Source of the DNA: Caprella mutica
Taxonomy: Eukaryota > Arthropoda > Malacostraca > Amphipoda > Caprellidae
Length of the DNA stretch: 64,000 nucleotides
Reading direction: 5' to 3'
Assembly: GCA_947561585.1 (NCBI GenBank)
Contig: CANNZV010002456.1
Span: forward strand, 1-64,000
Below are positions 21,965 through 34,200 of the stretch, in pieces (position 1 is the first letter of the stretch; each line of letters opens with the position of its first letter). The notes under the pieces are model-generated. The model did no database searches. It saw nothing but the letters and a program-made list of their open reading frames with translations, and had not been told where the DNA came from. Position numbers and translations under genes: made by a program.

Positions 21965-23861
21965 GATTAGGCAGTTAGAATCAATATTAATGAAAACAAA
22001 AATATATATAAAATATCAAGCCACTTATCTTATAAAAATTCCAGGTATTTACTGTTAAAATCTGTGAATAAAAATGTATGGCAAATTTATATTTTGTCGG
22101 AAAATTAAATAAATTAACCATCAATCCACTTTTTTTTATCTTAAGCCATACATGATTCAAGTTAATAAGTATCCATAAATTATATTGTTCAACAACCTAA
22201 CCTATAGACAAAGCATAGAGTAATGAAAGGTTAGAGTACTAAGAGTGGAGAGAGACATGGCTTATGATATATCAAAGTGTCAAGGTAGTGAGGGAGTGTC
22301 AGCCAATCATATATCATCAGCCACTTGGGGAATTGACCAATCAGAGGGAGGGGCTTCTTACCTCTCACCAAAAGAATTCACACCAGCGAAAGAAGACTTT
22401 ATACATTGGCAATAGAGCAGCTAAAGGCAAAAAAACACCTCAGTGGAATTGTATTTACATCTCGAAAAGGGATTAAATTAAACTATAACTCATCCCCAGG
22501 AAGTTTTGTTGTGTTTTGAAGATGTGCTTGAAAAGATTGCAACACAGATATAGAGGAATTGAAAATGAAACTAAAAATAGATTGAGTTTGGAATTGTCAT
22601 TATATTTATAGTCTCGATTTATCATTTTTATGGAATGGCGAAACTTTTTTCAATAAAATGTACATTTTCTACTAAAAACATCACTACAAATCTAAGTTAC
22701 TGCCATAGAGATTAGTTTTGGTGGTGATAGTTGGTTATATAGATTCTCTCTTAATTTTCCATGTTCCCACCAATACTTTTTCTCGGGGATGGTTAACCGT
22801 GGGGTTAGTAATTCTAGAAGTATCTTGCACGGTAGATTATTGGGAGCAATGTAATGTGCCATACATATGCATTCTAGAAATCACTTTTCCAATCACTCCC
22901 ACTCTGTTGGTAGTGTCTCAAATAACTAGTTGTGTAAATTTGGTTATAATTTTCTGTTTAGCTTATTGAAACGAAAAATCGAGGGATGGCACATTTAATT
23001 GATCTTCATTTGTTTATTGTTGCTAAGAAGAGCTTTTTTTTAATGCTTACAGTGAAATTAAAGAAAATAGAACCTAAATGTTGTACTTCATTTAAATATT
23101 CTTCAACAGATATAGTGGAACAATTGTCGCAGACGTAGAAATTACCAAAAACTCATGGACTGTAGAATTTTATGATTTAATTTTAAAAAGCCGAGTGCGA
23201 ATATTTTTGATATTTTTTTCTATAAATTTATGTTTTATTTCATTTAGAGCTCACTAATGATCTAAGAAACAGATAATTAACTCACATTACTCATTAATTT
23301 CAATAAAGGCATATCTCAAAATGATAATTTTTCACTAGGAAGATTTTTAATATTATTGTTTCTAATAGTAAATTAATCTTTATATCATCTTTGAGTTTAA
23401 ATAAAAAGCGGATTAAAAAGGTTAGTAAACAGTAAAATGATGGTAGAAATACGTAATTTATGAACAAGATGGTACACATTAAAAAGTTCTCTTATAATAA
23501 ATAAAAATGTAGTAAATTTGAATGTACTCCAATTAAATTATTTATTATCATCTATCTAAAAAAATTATAAAGAAAATTATACTTAATATTTTTTCGCAAA
23601 AAATATGTTATATACCTAGAACAAATTTTGTCATAAAAAGTAGCCAGTAAAATGCGTACATGAAAATCTTCCTAAAGTCCCATTTTAAAACAGTAAGTGA
23701 GAATAAAATGAAAAGCTGTAACTGCCTCAACTCTCACATCTTTAGAGGAGTGGATAGAAAAGAGTTTGAAGAGCAGAGTACTCTTACTCCCAAGAGAAAA
23801 GAGCAACTCTACAAAACAACTCATATTAACATATAGATAAGTGTTGACGAGTGGGAACTGT
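21965..23861. other. unique DNA with a small promoter-like cluster, no gene
   Basis: AT-rich apart from about 22250-22450. Plus-strand frames of 70 codons (22264-22476) and 83 codons (22718-22969) show no recognisable domain and are not called. The stretch 23720-23820 is rich in AGAG and CTCT words that could pair, ahead of the 21-bp array. Confidence 0.5.
22303..22410 (+). promoter_or_regulatory. possible promoter: two CCAATCA boxes, GC-box-like and TATA-like words
   Basis: CCAATCA occurs at 22303-22309 and 22337-22343, 34 bases apart. It is followed by GGGAGGGGC (22346-22354), resembling a GC box, and a weak TATA-like CTTTATAC (about 22399-22406) overlapping an inverted CCAAT (ATTGG, 22406-22410). 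The order suggests plus-strand transcription. No gene or RNA is recognisable downstream, so this stays a motif-level suggestion. Confidence 0.25.
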
Positions 23862-24418
23862 GAGGGATTTAATGCGCAGAGAGAGGGATTTAATGCGCAG
23901 AGAGGGGGATTTAATGCGCAGAGAGAGGGATTTAATGCGCAGAGAGAGGGATTTAATGCGCAGAGAGGGGGATTTAATGCGCAGAGAGAGGGATTTAATG
24001 CGCAGAGAGAGGGAATTAATGCGCAGAGAGAAGAATTTAATGCACAGAGAGAGGGATTTAATGCGCAGAGAGAGGGAATTAATGCGCAGAGAGAGGGATT
24101 TAATGCACAGAGAGAGGGATTTAATGCGCAGAGAGAGGGATTTAATGCACAGAGAGAGGGAATTAATGCGCAGAGAGAGGGATTTAATGCGCAGAGAGAG
24201 GGATTTAATGCACAGAGAGAGGGATTTAATGCGCAGAGAGAGGGAATTAATGCGCAGAGAGGGAATTAATGCGCAGAGAGGGGGATTTAATGCGCAGAGA
24301 GAGAGAATTAATGCGCAGAGAGAGGGAATTAATGCGCAGAGAGGGGGATTTAATGCGCAGAGAGAGGGAATTATTGCGCAGAGAGAGGGATTTAATGCGC
24401 AGAGAGAGGGATTTAATG
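23862..24418. repeat. 21-bp minisatellite array, ~26 copies
   Basis: Units of 21 bases read GGGATTTAATGCGCAGAGAG plus A, with variants GAATTAATG, TGCACAG and GAGGGGG, and two shortened units near 24250. As 21 is a multiple of three, plus-strand frames of 142 and 206 codons appear, with heptad-like repeats GFNAQRE or RDLMRRE. The latter is charged and would model as a helix, but the frames depend only on the unit and have no unique start or domain, so neither is called. Confidence 0.96.
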
Positions 24419-25128
24419 TTCTAATAAGGATTTTATGTCGGAAGTTAGAAATTTTTATTGTCAGACTGTGAATTATTTCAATGGTAACATTTTTTTTTTA
24501 AATATTGTTATTTCAGTTACGTATTTAAATGTATAATCGTAGTTCTCCACATGGTAAACTTTAATAACTTCCATAATATTGGTTTGTTTTTAATTCAGCA
24601 ATCTTTAAAACAACTTAAAGACTAGGAATTTTATTATTTAGGTTAATATTTCTCTCGATATACAGGGTGACCTACAAAAAAGTGTACCCAACTTTAAATG
24701 TGTATAGTTCATCAGCTATTGAAGGTACAGTTTACTTTCCAAAATAATTTTGTTTGTTGAACCCTTCTCCATCACAGGTAAATGTTCATAAATTTTATAT
24801 ATTTTTGTTAATATAACAACGACATAATTGATGGGTGGTGCAAATGTTTAGAAAACGGACAATGAAGTAAGTTCAAACATTAAAAATAACTTTATTAGAC
24901 AATATCATCATTAATAAAAATAGATTTATTTTTAGGTTAAGAATATTCATATAACTATTCCTTTTATAAAATATTGACAATCTGGAGAAAAGTGTTTACA
25001 AAACTACAAAAATGAAGGCAAAAATTTAAATTTTAACAAGCTAGGGTCGTTCGAGTCGCAAGAAGACAGTACGATCTGAAGACAAAATCAATTTTGTTCA
25101 GCAAATTTAAACTTGTGCCTTCATATTT
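24419..25128. other. AT-rich unique DNA, no gene
   Basis: No reading frame or RNA gene was recognised. The words TATACAGGGTGACCTAC and AAGTGTACCC at 24659-24690 resemble end sequences of invertebrate DNA transposons, but no inverted partner was found nearby. Confidence 0.5.
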
Positions 25129-26541
25129 GGACAACTGCCATGCGGACAACTGCCATAGCGGACAACTGCAATGCGACAAACTGCCATGCGGAAAACTGTC
25201 ATGCAATATATTATAATTTTCTATTGGGTGAATTGTAATGCACTTGTAAACTTAACCTTTCATGGAATTAATTTGATGTGAAGTAAATTATTATCTTAAC
25301 CTAAAAATGAAGTATAATATTAATCGTACAGTCCGAAACTGTGCATAAAGATGTATAAAAATTAATATTGACGGTAGATTCAGAATTTGAAGTTGAAGTA
25401 TACTAAATTAATTTCTTTTTTAAATCATATTTAAGCCATTTAACTCATTTAGCTCCTTAAACAATCAAATGGTTGACAAGAAGTAGAAAATCTATAGATG
25501 CAAAACTTTCTTTTTGAACATTTCAGAATACAAAGAATAGTACAAACACAAGCTTTACAGGTTAAAATTTCCAGTGAGTGTGATTTTGCATTTTACTATT
25601 TAAGAGTTTTCATTGGGTTAATTAATATTTTTTTATTTGTAAAAACAAACTTTTCTGCTAGATTCAGGATTAGAAACTGAAGTAGTATTTATCTTATTTT
25701 TCTGTTAAAATAAATTCTTACAGAGAACACTTTACTCAGAAACTTTGAAATTTGAATTTTTTTTCTACAGTTTCTTTGTTTCTAGCTCCCATGCACCGAT
25801 CAGAAACATGTCTTATAAATATTTGAAAAGTGTCAAAATATGAGAATAATTATTACTGAAATATGTTTTATTAAATTTGTTAATATACTAATAACAAATC
25901 AACTTTTTAGTTAACTCATATATGCCCAGTGTTGTGTGAAAGCAACTCTAAAATAGTCAGATGCAAAATCACACTCACTGAAAATTTTAACCTGTAAAGC
26001 TTATGTTTGTACTATTCTTTGTATTCTGAAATGTTTGAAAAGAAAGTTTTGTATTTATAGATTTCAATCTTTTTGTCAACCATTTTATTATTTAAGACGT
26101 AAAATGTGAGAGAAAATGATTGTAACAAAGAAAGAAATCTAGTATTACTTCAATATTAATTTCAATGTTTCTTCATTCACAATTCCTTACTTAGGTTAAA
26201 ATAATAATAAACTTCACATCTAATTAATTCCAAAAAATATTAGGTTTACAAGTGCATTACAATTCACCCAAAATAAAATTATAACATATTGCATTGCAGT
26301 TGTCCGCATGGCAGTTTGTCGCATGGCAGTTGTCCACTATGGCAGTTGTCCGCATGGCAGTTTGTCGCATGGCAGTTGTCCACTATGGCAGTTGTCCGCA
26401 TGGCAGTTATCCGCATGGCAGTTGTCCACTATGGCAGTTGTCCGCATGGCAGTTATCCGCATGGCAGTTATCCGCATGGCAGTTGTCCACTATGGCAGTT
26501 GTCCGCATGGCAGTTATCCGCATGGCAGTTGTCCAAGAGCC
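25129..26541. mobile_element. foldback-like element, copy 1, complete (~1.4 kb)
   Basis: Two long inverted arms flank a central ~335 bp (about 25613-25947). Each arm starts with tandem copies of a 15/16-bp unit, GGACAACTGCCATGC on the left (about five copies, 25129-25206), and continues as ~350-410 bp of AT-rich sequence. The best-preserved arm segments, 25522-25590 and 25962-26030, agree at 67 of 69 positions when one is inverted. The right arm carries many more subrepeats (to 26534) and ends in AGAGCC. Long inverted arms with terminal tandem subrepeats are the hallmark of foldback (FB-like) elements. A 60-codon frame at 25498 is partly conserved in copy 2 but closed by a stop in the other arm, so no protein is called. 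Confidence 0.7.
26291..26534. repeat. 15/16-bp terminal subrepeats of foldback copy 1, ~15 copies
   Basis: Two unit types, GTTGTCCGCATGGCA (15 bases) and GTTGTCCACTATGGCA (16 bases), with GTTATCC and GTTTGTCG variants. A CCACTATGG unit followed by several CCGCATGG units recurs, so a compound unit has been amplified. Plus-strand frames of 91-109 codons through it come from the repetition. Confidence 0.93.
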
Positions 26542-26555
26542 AGTACAAGAGCCAG

Positions 26556-27409
26556 TACAGATAAAAAAATTCAAGATTGTGATTTTGCATCTTATTATTT
26601 AAGAGTTGCTTTCACGCAACACTGGGTATATATGTAATATGGGTTAATTACAATTTTTGGTTTGTTACTAGTTTAATAAGAAATTTAAAAGAACGTATTT
26701 CAGTAACAATTATTCAGATATTTTGACACTTTTTATGTATTTATAAGACATGTAATGCATGGATTTCTGATCGGTGGGAGCTGGAAACAAAGAAACGATA
26801 GAAAAACAAATTCCAATTTCAAGGTTACCGAGTAAAGTGTTATTTGTAAGAACAATTTTAACATAGAAATAAAATACTTACCATTTAAGTTTCTTATCCT
26901 GAATTTAGCAGCAAAGTTAGTTCTTTAGAAATAAAAAATATTAAACATTGACTAACCAAGTGGAAAATTATTAAATAATAAGATGCAAAATCACACTCAC
27001 AGGAAATTTCAACCTGTACTGCTTGTGTTTGTACTATTCTTTGTATTCTGAAATATTTGAAAAGAAAGTTTTGCATCCATAGATTTTAACCTTTTTGTCA
27101 ACCATTTAATTATTTAAGGGGTTGGTTATATATATTGAGAAAGAAAATAATTTAACAAAGAAATATGTTTAGTAAACTTAACTTTAAATTCTGAATCAAC
27201 CCTCAATTTCTATTTTTATACTTCTTCATTCACAATTTCAGACTATACGATTAACATTGTTATACTAAATTTTTAGATTAAAATAATAATATACTTCACA
27301 CTAAATTCAATCCATTAAATGTTAGGTTTACAAGCGTATTATAAATCACCCAATACAAAATTATAATATATTGCATGGCAGTTGTGCGCTTGGCGGTTGT
27401 GCTAGAGCC
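26556..27409. mobile_element. foldback-like element, copy 2, truncated, centre inverted
   Basis: This copy begins inside an arm (ACAGATAAAA, then TGTGATTTTGCATC) and keeps the centre and a full right arm. Its centre (about 26620-26965) matches the reverse complement of the copy 1 centre, including GTTGCTTTCAC, CAACACTGGG, ATTTTGACACTTTT and TTTCTGATCGGTG. The right arm (about 26984-27409) shares GTACTATTCTTTGTATTCTG with copy 1 and ends in one or two diverged subrepeats and AGAGCC. It lies directly after copy 1, past a duplicated AAGAGCCAGTAC. Divergence from copy 1 is moderate, so the two are not a recent tandem duplication. Confidence 0.65.
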
Positions 27410-28246
27410 GATAATTATCACAATTAACATTCATATCAATGAATAGGACCGAAAATTCCCCATCCTATAATATCACCCACACGAGGTGAATGAAGCGTCT
27501 TCTCTGCTGTTCAGTGAGAGTTAAGGCCCCATTTCACGCTACGATAAATTGGAGCGATTTATCGTAATGAAGAGATTGTTACAGTATATCATTTCGTGTA
27601 AACAGGATATCGTAGTGATTAATTGGAGTTGGAATTGCATTGTGAGTTTGGTGCCAGCAGGTTCAAATTTATACGAATCATAACGACAAATTTGAACGTA
27701 TAAACAGGGCTCCAAGAAATCGTTACAATCTAACTCAATATATAATGCTAAACACTTTCCAAATGCAGATCACCATAATGTTTCTTCCATGACGGTTAGT
27801 AAAAAATATAAATATCGGAGTAAAAATCATGAATAAAATCCGCACATGGTTTCTTTATTGTATTATCATTACTACGGTTTTCGAATGAATATTTTTATGT
27901 GTACAGTCTAATCCCTGACTGTTAACATGAGATGTTTCACTGTAACTCGACGTTATCTTTTTCTTTCCACCAAAGAAGTAAATAGATTTAGTGTGTTCTG
28001 TTGCTTTCATTGTGTGTTTTCCTCAAGGAAATCATCAGAGGACTGAGCTTGATTTCCCAGACGCACTCGTGTGCCGCATAGCATTACACTCTCAGGATCC
28101 TAAGGAAAACATTGATTCTACCTCTCAAAGACAATTTAAAAAGAAAAAATGTTAATAGGGTGAAGACACAATAGCCGATGTCACTAGTTATAAAAAATAT
28201 TCTGTTTTCGATACGAACACGCTAGGAAGAATATTTTTGTAACTTG
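27410..28246. other. unique DNA, no gene recognised
   Basis: Contains a perfect 9-bp inverted pair, ACGATAAAT / ATTTATCGT (27541-27549 and 27557-27565), next to GGCCCCATTTCACGCT. A similar phrase, ACGTATAAACAGGGCTCC, lies near 27695-27712 in the opposite sense. These may be the ends of a decayed DNA transposon, but the match is weak. An inverted monomer of the following array lies at 28165-28184. Confidence 0.45.
28165..28184 (-). repeat. solitary inverted monomer of the 17-bp array
   Basis: GACACAATAGCCGATGTCAC is the reverse complement of the 17-bp monomer with one substitution and flanking monomer bases. It sits about 60 bases before the array starts and is the only inverted unit noticed. 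Confidence 0.75.
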
Positions 28247-31200
28247 CTATCGGCTATTTTGTCATATCGGCTGTTGTATCATATCGGCTGTTGTGTCATA
28301 TCGGGTATTGTGTCATATCGGCTATTGTTTCATATCGGCTATTGTGTCATATCGGGTATTGTGTCATATCGGCTACTGTGTCATATCGGGTATTGTGTCA
28401 TATCGGCTATTGTGTCATATCAGGTGTTGTGTCATATCGGCTATTGTGTCATATCGGCTATTGTGTCATATCGGCTATTGTGTCATATCGGCTATTGTGT
28501 CATATCGGCTGTTGTGTCTTATCGGCTGTTGTGTCATATCGGCTGCTGTGTCATATCGGCTGTTGTGTCATATCGGCTATAGTGTCATATCGGCTATTGT
28601 GTCATATCGGCTATTGTGTCATATCGGCTATTGCGTCATATCGGCTATTATGTCATATCGGCTATTGTGTCATATCGGCTATTGTGTCATATTGGCTATT
28701 GTGTCATATCGGCTATTGTATCATATCGGCTATTGTGTCATATCGGCTATTGTGTCATATCGGCTATTGCGTAAAATCGGCTGTTGTGTCATATCGGCTA
28801 TTGTGTCATATCGGCTGTTGTGTCATATAGGCTATTGTGTCATATCGGCTATTGTGTCATATCGGCTATTGTGTCATATCGGCTATTGTGTCATATCGCC
28901 TATTGTGTCATATCGGCTATTGTGTCATATCGGCTATTGTGTCATATCGGCTATTGTGTCATATCGGCTGTTGTGTCATATCGGCTATTGTGTCATATCG
29001 GGTATTGTGTCATATCGGCTGTTGTGTCATATCGGCTATTGTGTCATATCGGCTATTGTGTCATATCGGCTATTGTGTCATATCAGCTATTGTGTCATAT
29101 TGGCTATTGTGTCATATCGGCTATTGTTTCATATCGGCTATTGTGTCATATCGGGTATTGTGTCATATCGGCTGTTGTGTCATATCGGCTATTGTGTCAT
29201 ATCGGGTATTGTGTCATATCGGCTGTTGTGTCATATCGGCTATTGTGTCATATCGGCTATTGTGTCATATCGGGTATTGTGTCATATCGGCTATTGTTTC
29301 ATATCGGCTATTGTGTCATATCGGGTATTGTGTCATATCGGCTACTGTGTCATATCGGGTATTGTGTCATATCGGCTATTGTGTCATATCGGGTGTTGTG
29401 TCATATCGGCTGTTGTGTCATATCGGCTATTGTGTCATATCGGCTATTGTGTCATATCGGCTATTGTGTCATATTGGCTATTGTGTCATATCGGCTGTTG
29501 TGTCATATCGGCTGTTGTGTCATATCGGCTATTGTGTCATATCGGCTATTGTGTCATATCGGCTACTGTGTCATATCGGCTATTGTGTCATATCGGCTAT
29601 TGTGTCATATCGGCTGTTGTGTCATATCGGCTATTGTGTCATATCGGCTATTGCGTCATATCGGCTATTATGTCATATCGGCTATTGTGTCATATTGGCT
29701 ATTGTGTCATATCGGCTGTTGTGTCATATCGGCTGTTGTGTCTTATCGGCTGTTGTGTCATATCGGCTGCTGTGTCATATCGGCTGTTGTGTCATATCGG
29801 CTATTGTGTCATATCGGCTATTGTGTCATAGCGGCTATTGTGTCATATCGGCTATTGCGTCATATCGGCTATTATGTCATATCGGCTATTGTGTCATATC
29901 GGCTATTGTGTCATATTGGCTATTGTGTCATATCGGCTATTGTATCATATCGGCTATTGTGTCATATCGGCTATTGTGTCATATCGGATATTGCGTCATA
30001 TCGGCTATTGTGTCATATCGGCTATTATGTCATATCGGCTATTGTGTCATATTGGCTATTGTGTCATATCGGCTATTGTATCATATCGGCTATTGTGTCA
30101 TATCGGCTATTGCGTCAAATCGGATGTTGTGTCATATCGGCTATTGTGTCATATCGGCTGTTGTGTCATATAGGCTATTGTGTCATATCGGCTATTGTGT
30201 CATATCGGCTATTGAGTCATATCGGCTATTGTGTCATATCGGCTATTGTGTCATATCGGCTATTGTGTCATATCGGCTATTGTGTCATATCGGCTATTGT
30301 GTCATATTGGCTATTGTGTCATATCGGCTATTGTATCATATCGGCTATTGTGTCATATCGGCTATTGTGTCATATCGGCTATTGCGTCATATCGGCTATT
30401 ATGTCATATCGGCTATTGTGTCATATCAGCTATTGTGTCATATTGGCTATTGTGTCATATCGGCTATTGTATCATATCGGCTATTGTGTCATATCGGCTA
30501 TTGTGTCATATCGGCTATTGCGTCAAATCGGCTGTTGTGTCACATCGGCTATTGTGTCATATCGGCTGTTGTGTCATATAGGCTATTGTGTCATATCGGC
30601 TATTGTGTCATATCGGCTATTGTGTCATATAGGCTATTGTGTCATATCGCCTATTGTGTCATATCGGCTATTGTGTCATATCGGCTATTGTGTCATATCG
30701 GCTATTGTGTCATATCGGCTGTTGTGTCATATCGGCTATTGTGTCATATCGGGTATTGTGTCATATCGGCTGTTGTGTCATATCGGCTATTGTGTCATAT
30801 CGGCTATTGTGTCATATCGGCTATTGTGTCATATCAGCTATTGTGTCATATTGGCTATTGTGTCATATCGGCTATTGTTTCATATCGGCTATTGTGTCAT
30901 ATCGGGTATTGTGTCATATCGGCTGTTGTGTCATATCGGCTATTGTGTCATATCGGGTATTGTGTCATATCGGCTGTTGTGTCATATCGGCTATTGTGTC
31001 ATATCGGGTATTGTGTCATATCGGGTATTGTGTCATATCGGCTATTGTTTCATATCGGGTATTGTGTCATATCGGCTATTGTGTCATATCAGGTGTTGTG
31101 TCATATCGGCTATTGTGTCATATTGGCTATTGTGTCATATCGGCTATTGTATCATATCGGCTATTGTGTCATATCGGCAATTGTGTCATATCGGCTATTG

Positions 31201-34200
31201 CGTAAAATCAGCTGTTGTGTCATATCGGCTATTGTGTCATATCGGCTGTTGTGTCATATAGGCTATTGTGTCATATCGGCTATTGTGTCATATTGGCTAT
31301 TGTGTCATATCGGCTATTGTGTCATATCGGCTATTGTGTCATATCGGCTATTGTGTCATATCATCTATTGTGTCATATCAGCTGTTGTGTCATATCGGCT
31401 ATTGTGTCATATCGGGTATTGTGTCATATCGGCTGTTGTGTCATATCGGCTATTGTGTCATATCGGCTGTTGTGTCATATAGGCTATTGTGTCATATCGG
31501 CTATTGTGTCATATTGGCTATTGTGTCATATCGGCTATTGTGTCATATCGCCTATTGTGTCATATCGGCTATTGTGTCATATCGGCTATTGTGTCATATC
31601 ATCTATTGTGTCATATCGGCTGTTGTGTCATATCGGCTATTGTGTCATATCGGGTATTGTGTCATATCGGCTGTTGTGTCATATCGGCTATTGTGTCATA
31701 TCGGCTATTGTGTCATATCGGCTATTGTGTCATATCAGCTATTGTGTCATATTGGCTATTGTGTCATATCGGCTATTGTTTCATATCGGCTATTGTGTCA
31801 TATCGGGTATTGTGTCATATCGGCTGTTGTGTCATATCGGCTATTGTGTCATATCGGGTATTGTGTCATATCGGCTGTTGTGTCATATCGGCTATTGTGT
31901 CATATCGGCTATTGTGTCATATCGGGTATTGTGTCATATCGGCTATTGTTTCATATCGGCTATTGTGTCATATCGGGTATTGTGTCATATCGGCTACTGT
32001 GTCATATCGGGTATTGTGTCATATCGGCTATTGTGTCATATCGGGTGTTGTGTCATATCGGCTGTTGTGTCATATCGGCTATTGTGTCATATCGGCTATT
32101 GTGTCATATCGGCTATTGTGTCATATTGGCTATTGTGTCATATCGGCTGTTGTGTCATATCGGCTGTTGTGTCATATCGGCTATTGTGTCATATCGGCTA
32201 CTGTGTCATATCGGCTATTGTGTCATATCGGCTGTTGTGTCTTATCGGCTGTTGTGTCATATCGGCTGCTGTGTCATATCGGCTATTGTGTCATATCGGC
32301 TATTGTGTCATATCGGCTGTTGTGTCATATCGGCTATTGTGTCATATCGGCTATTGCGTCATATCGGCTATTATGTCATATCGGCTATTGTGTCATATTG
32401 GCTATTGTGTCATATCGGCTGTTGTGTCATATCGGCTGTTGTGTCTTATCGGCTGTTGTGTCATATCGGCTGCTGTGTCATATCGGCTGTTGTGTCATAT
32501 CGGCTATTGTGTCATATCGGCTATTGTGTCATAGCGGCTATTGTGTCATATCGGCTATTGCGTCATATCGGCTATTATGTCATATCGGCTATTGTGTCAT
32601 ATCGGCTATTGTGTCATATCGGCTATTGTGTCATATCGGCTATTGTATCATATCGGCTATTGTGTCATATCGGCTATTGTGTCATATCGGCTATTGCGTC
32701 ATATCGGCTATTGTGTCATATCGGCTATTGTGTCATATCGGCTATTGTGTCATATTGGCTATTGTGTCATATCGGCTATTGTATCATATCGGCAATTGTG
32801 TCATATCGGCTATTGCGTCAAATCGGATGTTGTGTCATATCGGCTATTGTGTCATATCGGCTGTTGTGTCATATAGGCTATTGTGTCATATCGGCTATTG
32901 TGTCATATCGGCTATTGAGTCATATCGGCTATTGTGTCATATCGGCTATTGTGTCATATCGGCTATTGTGTCATATTGGCTATTGTGTCATATCGGCTAT
33001 TGTGTCATATCGCTTATTGTGTCATATCGGCTATTGTGTCATATCGGCTATTGTGTCATATTGGCTATTGTGTCATATCGGCTATTGTATCATATCGGCT
33101 ATTGTGTCATATCGGCTATTGTGTCATATCGGCTATTGCGTCATATCGGCTATTATGTCATATCGGCTATTGTGTCATATTGGCTATTGTGTCATATCGG
33201 CTATTGTATCATATCGGCTATTGTGTCATATCGGCTATTGTGTCATATCGGCTATTGCGTCATATCGGCTATTATGTCATATCGGCTATTGTGTCATATC
33301 GGCTATTGTGTCATATTGGCTATTGTGTCATATCGGCTATTGTATCATATCGGCTATTGTGTCATATCGGCTATTGTGTCATATCGGCTATTGCGTCAAA
33401 TCGGCTGTTGTGTCACATCGGCTATTGTGTCATATCGCCTATTGTGTCATATCGGCTATTGTGTCATATCAGCTATTGTGTCATATCGGCTATTGTGTCA
33501 TATCGGCTGTTGTGTCATATCGGCTATTGTGTCATATCGGGTATTGTGTCATATCGGCTGTTGTGTCATATCGGCTATTGTGTCATATCGGCTATTGTGT
33601 CATATCGGCTATTGTGTCATATCAGCTATTGTGTCATATTGGCTATTGTGTCATATCGGCTATTGTTTCATATCGGCTATTGTGTCATATCGGGTATTGT
33701 GTCATATCGGCTATTGTGTCATATCGGCTGTTGTGTCATATCGGCTATTGTGTCATATCGGCTATTGCGTCATATCGGCTATTATGTCATATCGGCTATT
33801 GTGTCATATTGGCTATTGTGTCATATCGGCTGTTGTGTCATATCGGCTGTTGTGTCTTATCGGCTGTTGTGTCATATCGGCTGCTGTGTCATATCGGCTG
33901 TTGTGTCATATCGGCTATTGTGTCATATCGGCTATTGTGTCATAGCGGCTATTGTGTCATATCGGCTATTGCGTCATATCGGCTATTATGTCATATCGGC
34001 TATTGTGTCATATCGGCTATTGTGTCATATCGGCTATTGTATCATATCGGCTATTGTGTCATATCGGCTATTGTGTCATATCGGCTATTGCGTCATATCG
34101 GCTATTGTGTCATATCGGCTATTGTGTCATATCGGCTATTGTGTCATATTGGCTATTGTGTCATATCGGCTATTGTATCATATCGGCAATTGTGTCATAT

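Noticed and set aside
23841..24471. Frames with GFNAQRE and RDLMRRE heptads, resembling a coiled coil
   Set aside because: The heptads come from the 21-bp unit; two frames are open at once and neither has a supported start or domain.
24659..24690. DNA-transposon end CAGGGTGACC
   Set aside because: No inverted partner or target duplication was found nearby.
25498..25680. 60-codon frame MQNFLF..., also seen in foldback copy 2 (27076-26894)
   Set aside because: Similarity follows from the shared arm sequence; the corresponding frame in the other arm of copy 1 has a stop, so it is not maintained.
26289..26637. Three 91-109 codon frames rich in MAV and HGS residues
   Set aside because: They run through the 15/16-bp subrepeats of the foldback-like element.
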